64,000 nt of DNA. Origin: Natronolimnohabitans sp. A-GB9 (GTDB lineage: Archaea > Halobacteriota > Halobacteria > Halobacteriales > Natrialbaceae). The notes under the pieces are model-generated. The model was not told the origin of the DNA. It ran no database searches and was given only the letters and a program-made list of their open reading frames with translations. Positions 57,270 to 64,000 of the stretch are shown one piece after another; the first letter of the stretch is position 1, and each line of letters opens with the position of its first letter. The stretch is taken from the NCBI RefSeq assembly GCF_030848565.1, contig NZ_JAVDDV010000004.1, forward strand, positions 186,001 to 250,000, in the 5' to 3' direction. The position numbers and the translations under genes were made by a program.

Positions 57270-57629
57270 ATGGCTCGCTACCAGGTCACTCTCGACTGGG
57301 TCGACGGTCCGACGCGGACGATCGACGCCGAGGCGGACGAGACGGTGCTCGCTGCGGCCCGGCCCGACGCCGCGCTGCCGTTTGGCTGCCGTACCGGCGC
57401 CTGTGGTAGCTGTGTCGGGCGGCTACTCGAGGTCGACGGCGAGGTGAGCGACGAAACGGGGGTCGACGTCGCGGACGCGTTCGCGTACCGACGCACACCC
57501 CGAGCGCTGAAACCCCGACACCGAGACGACGGCTACGTTCTGCTCTGTATCGCTTCGCCGCGGGCGAACAGTCGGATCGCCGTCGGCTCGCAGGTCCAGT
57601 CCGAACTCGTCGATAACCCGTGGAAGTAG
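57270..57629 (+). CDS. [2Fe-2S] ferredoxin (plant/cyanobacterial type) 1
   Basis: A 119-residue electron carrier. The cluster ligands are in FGCRTGACGSCVGRL plus the distant LLCIASP Cys. It begins eight bases after the SBP56 gene stop, so both are probably one transcript; the partner enzyme is then likely SBP56 or another enzyme using the same electrons. Confidence 0.9.
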   Translation: MARYQVTLDWVDGPTRTIDAEADETVLAAARPDAALPFGCRTGACGSCVGRLLEVDGEVSDETGVDVADAFAYRRTPRALKPRHRDDGYVLLCIASPRANSRIAVGSQVQSELVDNPWK

Positions 57630-57775
57630 CGACGTCGCGTACAAACCGGACGGCGATCGGTTCCGGCACCCGGCCGCCGACCAGTTCGTCCGGCGGCACA
57701 GTCTTTTCTCGTCGTCCGCCGTAGGGGTGGTATGGTGAAACGGGACACACGACGGCGAGCGAGGTCCGAGAAGCG

Positions 57776-58165
57776 ATGACCCGACACGACGTCACACTCG
57801 AGTGGGCAGACGGTCGGAGCGAGACCGTCTCGGTCGATTCACGGGAGACGGTGCTCGAGGCGGCACTGCGAGCGGGAATTCGGTTGCCGTACGACTGCCG
57901 GAAGGGGACCTGTACGGCATGCGTGGGCCGCGTCCTCGCCGTCGACGGAGACGGATCCGAACGCGACGAGAGCGAGGCCGTCGACGAGCGCCGGTCGATC
58001 GACGCCGCCGCGGCGTTCGACTACCGACGCCAGCCCGAGGCACTGACGGAGCGCGAGCGAGCGGACGGCTACGTTTTGCTGTGTATCGCCACGGTGCGAT
58101 CGGAGTGTCGCGTCAGGGTCGGCCCGATGGTTCGTGCCGAAATCGGCGACAGCCCGTGGGGGTAA
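57776..58165 (+). CDS. [2Fe-2S] ferredoxin 2
   Basis: A 129-residue paralogue of the preceding ferredoxin. Cluster Cys: YDCRKGTCTACVGRV and VLLCIAT. Differences from the first copy include a longer acidic insert (DGDGSERDESEAVDERR). The TAA stop (58163-58165) overlaps the first base of an inverted repeat. Confidence 0.9.
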   Translation: MTRHDVTLEWADGRSETVSVDSRETVLEAALRAGIRLPYDCRKGTCTACVGRVLAVDGDGSERDESEAVDERRSIDAAAAFDYRRQPEALTERERADGYVLLCIATVRSECRVRVGPMVRAEIGDSPWG

Positions 58166-58220
58166 TACTGTCGGACAGCACGATTCGACCGACGGCTCAT
58201 TGACTGCTGTCCGACAGTAT
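58163..58220. repeat. Type A intergenic inverted repeat, perfect arms, begins at a stop codon
   Basis: Perfect 16-bp arms ATACTGTCGGACAGCA (58165-58180) and TGCTGTCCGACAGTAT (58205-58220). The loop holds CGACCGACGGCTCATTGAC, shared with the copy at 27131-27239. The TAA stop of the ferredoxin is its first part. Confidence 0.85.
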
Positions 58221-58271
58221 AAGTAGCCACTGCCCTCGACGCGGCGGCCGGACGAACTGCAGTAACGTTAA

Positions 58272-60441
<2,170 letters not shown>

Positions 60442-60552
60442 GGACGTAACAGAAGTCTTGTACGGCGGAGAGCGGTTCACGAATTGCGATCAATCCACGC
60501 ACAGAACTACTCGAAAACGTCCGGCCGCTCCTGTTCGACCCGCGTGTCCGGA

Positions 60553-60617
60553 ATACTGTACCGCTGTCCCGACGCGACCGACGGGTCACCGCCTGCGCCT
60601 GCTGTCCGAGAGTATCA
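60553..60617. repeat. Type A intergenic inverted repeat, imperfect
   Basis: Arms ATACTGTACCGCTGTC (60553-60568) and TGCTGTCCGAGAGTAT (60600-60615), with CGACCGACGGGTCA between as in other copies. Read on the minus strand it begins with the TGA stop of the small zinc-finger gene. Confidence 0.65.
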
Positions 60618-60746
60618 CTCCTCTCGCAGCCGGCCACACCGCTTGCATTCGAACGTCTTCATCTCGCCGTCGACTTCCCGCCAGAGAAGTTCGTAGTCGT
60701 GCGAACACGTTCGCTGTCGAACGCGGTCGAACATTTTTGCCATCAT
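60615..60746 (-). CDS. Small zinc-finger protein, 43 residues
   Basis: The frame is MMAKMFDRVRQRTCSHDYEL, then a short hairpin (LWREVDGEMKTFE) and CKRCGRLREE. One CxH and one CxxC provide four ligands for a minimal zinc ribbon. An AT-rich promoter-like region follows upstream (60748-60790). Such mini-proteins are common in haloarchaea. It may start at the second Met. Confidence 0.6.
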   Translation of the reverse strand: MMAKMFDRVRQRTCSHDYELLWREVDGEMKTFECKRCGRLREE

Positions 60747-60887
60747 TTGATGTATACTCCGTCTTGGAACCACTTATGTTTTCATTTAGTTCGGATAATA
60801 CCTCGCTTGATGGGCTAATAAGAGTAATAGTGAATGATCGATTTGGTATTCGATTAATGTACTAGTATCGAAACCGAGCCGTCGATC

Positions 60888-61895
60888 CTACGTTCCTTCC
60901 GGGAGTCGCCTCGAGATCGACCGCACCGCCTCGAGTCCCTGGACCTCGCCTTCGCGTTCGGGCAGTGTCGTGACCTCGAGATCGGGGAACGTCTCGTGGA
61001 TCTCCGCCACTCGCCGTTCGTGTCGGTCGTATCGGGACTGGCAGCGCGAACAGTCCTCATCGGGATCTTCGAGGACCTGATTGACGACGAGGCGATCGAC
61101 GCGGACGCCGGCCTCCTGGAGCGTTTCGACGAGCCGTTCGGACTCGGCGATGGCCATCCCCTCCGGGAGCAAGACGACCCGAAACTCCGTGCGCTCGGGA
61201 TCGGAGAGGAGGTCCCGTGCGCGCTCGAGACGCGCCTGGAACGCCTCGAGGCTCTCCTCGCCCTCGTCGTCGGGGCCGCCGAACATCGACATCGGTCCGA
61301 ACACCGCCGTCTTCGCGGCGTCGCCGATCCGTCGGGCCTGTCCGCGAAGCGACTCGAGCGTCTCGAGTGCGGGGCCCATCACGTCGGGCATGTCGAACAG
61401 CCGCAGGGTGTGTCCCGTCGGCGCGGTGTCGAAAACGACGACGTCCCACTCGCCGGAGTCGACGTACTCGACCAGAAGATCGAGTGCCACCAGCTCGTCG
61501 CTGCCCGCGGGGGCACCCGACGCGAAGATCCGTTCGACTTCTTCGTCGTCGAGCCGGATACCAGCACTCCGTAGATCCGCAGCCAGCGCCTGGGCCAGTC
61601 GCTCGTACCGTTCCCGCTGGCTCTCGACGTCGATCTCGACGGCCCAGAGGCTGCCGGGCTCGTCGAGTTCGAACTCGCCCTCGTCGCTGGTCGCGAGGCG
61701 CGGGTCGTCGACCCACTCGAGTTTCCGTGGCTCCGGGCCGAGATCGGTCTCGAGAGAGTCCGACAGCGAGTGTGCGGGATCGGTCGAGACGATCAGCGTC
61801 CGCTGGCCGGCCTCGGCGAGTGCGACACCTGTCGCCGCCGCACAGGTCGTCTTGCCGACGCCGCCTTTGCCGCCGTAGAAGACACAGTCTGTCAC
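60888..61895 (-). CDS. ArsA/Get3-family ATPase
   Basis: A 335-residue P-loop ATPase. The deviant Walker A is GGKGGVGKTTCAAATG, switch regions are DPAHSLSDSLETDLG and VVFDTAPTGHTLRLF, and a hydrophobic C-terminal motif is VVNQVLEDPDEDCSRCQSRYDRHERR with a CxxC that dimeric Get3 uses for zinc. Archaeal Get3 handles tail-anchored proteins; ArsA drives arsenite export, but no arsB is nearby, so Get3-like is more likely. Confidence 0.9.
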   Translation of the reverse strand: MTDCVFYGGKGGVGKTTCAAATGVALAEAGQRTLIVSTDPAHSLSDSLETDLGPEPRKLEWVDDPRLATSDEGEFELDEPGSLWAVEIDVESQRERYERLAQALAADLRSAGIRLDDEEVERIFASGAPAGSDELVALDLLVEYVDSGEWDVVVFDTAPTGHTLRLFDMPDVMGPALETLESLRGQARRIGDAAKTAVFGPMSMFGGPDDEGEESLEAFQARLERARDLLSDPERTEFRVVLLPEGMAIAESERLVETLQEAGVRVDRLVVNQVLEDPDEDCSRCQSRYDRHERRVAEIHETFPDLEVTTLPEREGEVQGLEAVRSISRRLPEGT

Positions 61896-62031
61896 GGACT
61901 CGCGTACGATCGCGGGACACCTGAAACTATGTTTCGGAGAACTGAGACTGTCTGTACCACGGACTGGATCGGTCGTGATCTGATCGAAGCGTGACGAGCC
62001 GGAATCGAACTCGAGGAAGTGAGAGTGTGGC

Positions 62032-63006
62032 TTACAGGTCGACGCGATCGAACCGCCAGAGTGCGACCGCGATCGGGACGACGATCCAGAACAGCAGGAT
62101 CAGGAACGAGAACCAGTCCTGGAGGAAGAAGGGCAGTTCGCCGCCGAACATCTGCTCGTTGAGTTGGACCTGGGCCTCGATCGCGTCGGTGTTAGTGACC
62201 AGCGACAGCCCCCTGTTGTAGGCCTCACCGGGATCTACGTTCAGGATGAAGTAGACCCAGTCCTGTAGGCGTTCGCTCTGTACCTCCTGGCCGTCGAGTT
62301 CGAAGGTGTAGGTGACGGTATCGAAAAAGAGGATCTCCCGCTGTGCGAGAAGCTCGAATGCCTGTTGGAGTGCGTTCCAGACGACGTAGAACAGGACGAA
62401 GACGCCGACCATCGCGGCGCCGGCGATCGTCGTCGATCTGGTCAGCGACGAGAGCGCAACGGCGATGCTCGTGTACGCGACGCCGTAGACGATCGACATC
62501 GCGAGCAGTCCGACGTAGTCGACGACGTCGAAGCCACCGAGCAAGGCGGCGACGACGACGGCGGCGAGCGCGAAGCCGACGACCAGCGAAACCGAGAGCA
62601 CTGCCGACCGGCCGAGTAACTTGCCGAGCAGGACGTCCTTGCGCGAGTGGGGCAGGGAGAGGAGAATCTTGATGCTTCCGGTCTCGCGTTCGCCGGCGAT
62701 CGCTTTCCAGCCCAACACCAGCGCGATCAGCGGGATGACGAGCCGCGTGATCTCGCTCGTGAACAACACGAGCATGTCCGTCGTCGCTCCCTCTGCCGCG
62801 ATGTCCTCACCGAAGTACGAGAGCGTACCCGTCACGCCGACCAGCAACACGAAGAAGAAGATACTCAGTCCCCAGAACACCCACGAGCGGACCGCGTCCT
62901 GGAAGTCCTTCTTCGCGATAGCGCGGACGCTCTCGACGTTGATCGAACTCGAGGGCGTGGTCGTCCCGCTTCCCGTGCCGGTGCCGGCCTCAGTATCGGT
63001 GCTCAT
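62032..63006 (-). CDS. ABC-2/NosY-type transporter permease
   Basis: A 324-residue membrane protein with six helices, including WVFWGLSIFFFVLLVGVTG, VSLVVGFALAAVVVAALLGG and IVYGVAYTSIAVALSSL. It has the family loop LGWKAIAGERETGSIKILLSLPHSRKDVLLGKLLG. A disordered Thr/Gly/Ser N-terminus precedes it. Its start overlaps the end of the ATPase gene by four bases, so they form one transporter. The exported substrate is unknown. Confidence 0.9.
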   Translation of the reverse strand: MSTDTEAGTGTGSGTTTPSSSINVESVRAIAKKDFQDAVRSWVFWGLSIFFFVLLVGVTGTLSYFGEDIAAEGATTDMLVLFTSEITRLVIPLIALVLGWKAIAGERETGSIKILLSLPHSRKDVLLGKLLGRSAVLSVSLVVGFALAAVVVAALLGGFDVVDYVGLLAMSIVYGVAYTSIAVALSSLTRSTTIAGAAMVGVFVLFYVVWNALQQAFELLAQREILFFDTVTYTFELDGQEVQSERLQDWVYFILNVDPGEAYNRGLSLVTNTDAIEAQVQLNEQMFGGELPFFLQDWFSFLILLFWIVVPIAVALWRFDRVDL

Positions 63007-63929
63007 CGCGCTTCCACCCCCGTCTCGGTGGTATATGACTGGAAGACGTCCTCGAGGGAGGCCTCCCGGGTCGAGAAGTCACGGACCTCGATCCCGCGGT
63101 CCTCGAGTTCGCCGAGCACGGCGGTCTTCGAGCCGTCGACCTGTGCCGTTATGACCGGCGGATCACCACCCTCGAGGCGGGCCTCGGTCACGTCGGGCAG
63201 CGAACGAACGGCCTCCATCGCCGCGTCGTCGATGCGGTCGACGGTGACCCGCAGCGTCGTCCCGTTCCCGACGGAGTCGCGCAGCCCGGAGACGGTGTCG
63301 ATGGCGACCATCTCGCCGTCCCGGAGGATGCCGACCCGATTACAGACGGCCTCGACCTGTTCCATGATGTGACTCGAGAAGAAGACGGTCGCGCCTCGTT
63401 CGCTCTCCTCGCGGACGATTTCGCGCATCTCGCGGGCGCCGTTGGGATCGAGACCCGTCGAAGGTTCGTCCAGAATCAGTAGCTCCGGCTCGCCGACGAG
63501 CGCCATCGCGAGCATGAGTCGCTGTTCCATCCCCTTCGAGTAGCCGCCGGCCTTCTTGTCGATGGCGTCGAGGAGGTCGACTCGCTCGAGCAGTGCTTCG
63601 GGGTCGTCGTCGGCGCCTTTCGAGTCGATGGCGAACTCGAGATGCTGGCGGGCGGTCAGGCGGTCGTAGGTCTCGACACCCTCCGGAAGGACGCCGGTCT
63701 GCGCGCGGATCTCGCGGCTATGAGTCTGGGCGTCCAGTCCGAGTACCTCGACCCGACCGCTCGTGGGCCGGATGAAGTCGAGGATGACGTTGATCGTCGT
63801 CGACTTGCCGGCACCGTTGGGACCGAGGAAGCCGAACACCTCGCCCTCTTCGACCGTAAAGGAGAGGTCCTCGAGTGCGAGGGTCTGACCGTACGATTTG
63901 GTCAGACTATCGACTGTGATAGCTGGCAT
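63003..63929 (-). CDS. ABC transporter ATP-binding protein (drug/Cu-processing type)
   Basis: A 308-residue ATPase. Walker A is GPNGAGKSTT, the Q-loop region is QTGVLPEGVETYDRLTARQHLEF, the signature is YSKGMEQRLMLAMAL, Walker B is LLILDEPSTGLDPNG, and the H-loop is FFSSHIMEQ. A C-terminal extension of about 85 residues ends EASLEDVFQSYT. The ATG at 63929 (MPAITVDSLTKSYG) is the family start. It pairs with the next permease. Confidence 0.92.
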   Translation of the reverse strand: MPAITVDSLTKSYGQTLALEDLSFTVEEGEVFGFLGPNGAGKSTTINVILDFIRPTSGRVEVLGLDAQTHSREIRAQTGVLPEGVETYDRLTARQHLEFAIDSKGADDDPEALLERVDLLDAIDKKAGGYSKGMEQRLMLAMALVGEPELLILDEPSTGLDPNGAREMREIVREESERGATVFFSSHIMEQVEAVCNRVGILRDGEMVAIDTVSGLRDSVGNGTTLRVTVDRIDDAAMEAVRSLPDVTEARLEGGDPPVITAQVDGSKTAVLGELEDRGIEVRDFSTREASLEDVFQSYTTETGVEAR

Positions 63930-64000
63930 AGCTGTGTGGACACGCCGTTCGCCGATAAGAGTTGGCACTTCGCCGTGTTGATATTCCAACCAGACGCGAG

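Noticed and set aside
61985-62020. T-arm-like GAATCGAACTC in the arsA/permease gap
   Set aside because: Neither D-arm nor anticodon arm can be formed around it, so no tRNA.

Overview
The window looks like a chromosomal segment of a halophilic archaeon of the class Halobacteria, probably Natrialbales-like. The proteins are rich in Asp and Glu, most of the DNA is GC-rich, and TATA boxes sit about 25-30 bases before start codons (leaderless transcripts). The gene set is archaeal: PolD large subunit with inteins, thermosome, Rio1 and Dim2-like KH protein, Bat-type HTH, Tat lipoproteins and PGF-CTERM-like anchors. The species assignment is inference; no rRNA or tRNA gene was found.

Layout. 0-2.6 kb: start of glycyl-tRNA synthetase, a CBS protein and three small haloarchaeal genes. 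2.6-10.7 kb: an accessory, lower-GC island with an IS1341-type tnpB, two large secreted proteins, a truncated surface-protein gene and a Tat lipoprotein. Three of these proteins share four copies of one unrecognised Cys/His domain. 11.2-17.5 kb: a five-gene Dpp/Opp-type ABC importer operon. 17.7-24 kb: a PPC-domain gene and the two-intein polD2. 24-30 kb: hydrolase, ketopantoate reductase, NifU-like protein, DUF5783 and AarF kinase. 30-38 kb: PHP and DHH phosphoesterases, the hemC-cobA-hemD operon, truncated haemoglobin, prephenate dehydratase and a Bat-like regulator. 38.5-47.5 kb: peroxiredoxin, Hsp20, archaeal-type and bacterial-type leucyl-tRNA synthetases in tandem, DUF2071 and an ornithine cyclodeaminase/alanine dehydrogenase family enzyme. 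47.6-49.5 kb: a second AT-richer patch with a halocin C8-like precursor and a tiny two-helix membrane protein. 49.5-55.7 kb: thermosome, Dim2-like KH protein, BCCT transporter, OsmC and Rio1. 55.8-64 kb: SBP56 with two [2Fe-2S] ferredoxins, NAD-dependent DNA ligase, ArsA/Get3 ATPase and an ABC exporter pair.

Four things stand out: the secreted DHAC-domain gene cluster with His-rich tandem repeats (4.5-10.6 kb); the halocin-like locus (47.6-48.8 kb); a dispersed family of intergenic inverted repeats, several of which begin exactly at a stop codon; and paired palindromes flanking the TATA box of a small conserved gene. Four small proteins of 43-58 residues are called here directly from the DNA.
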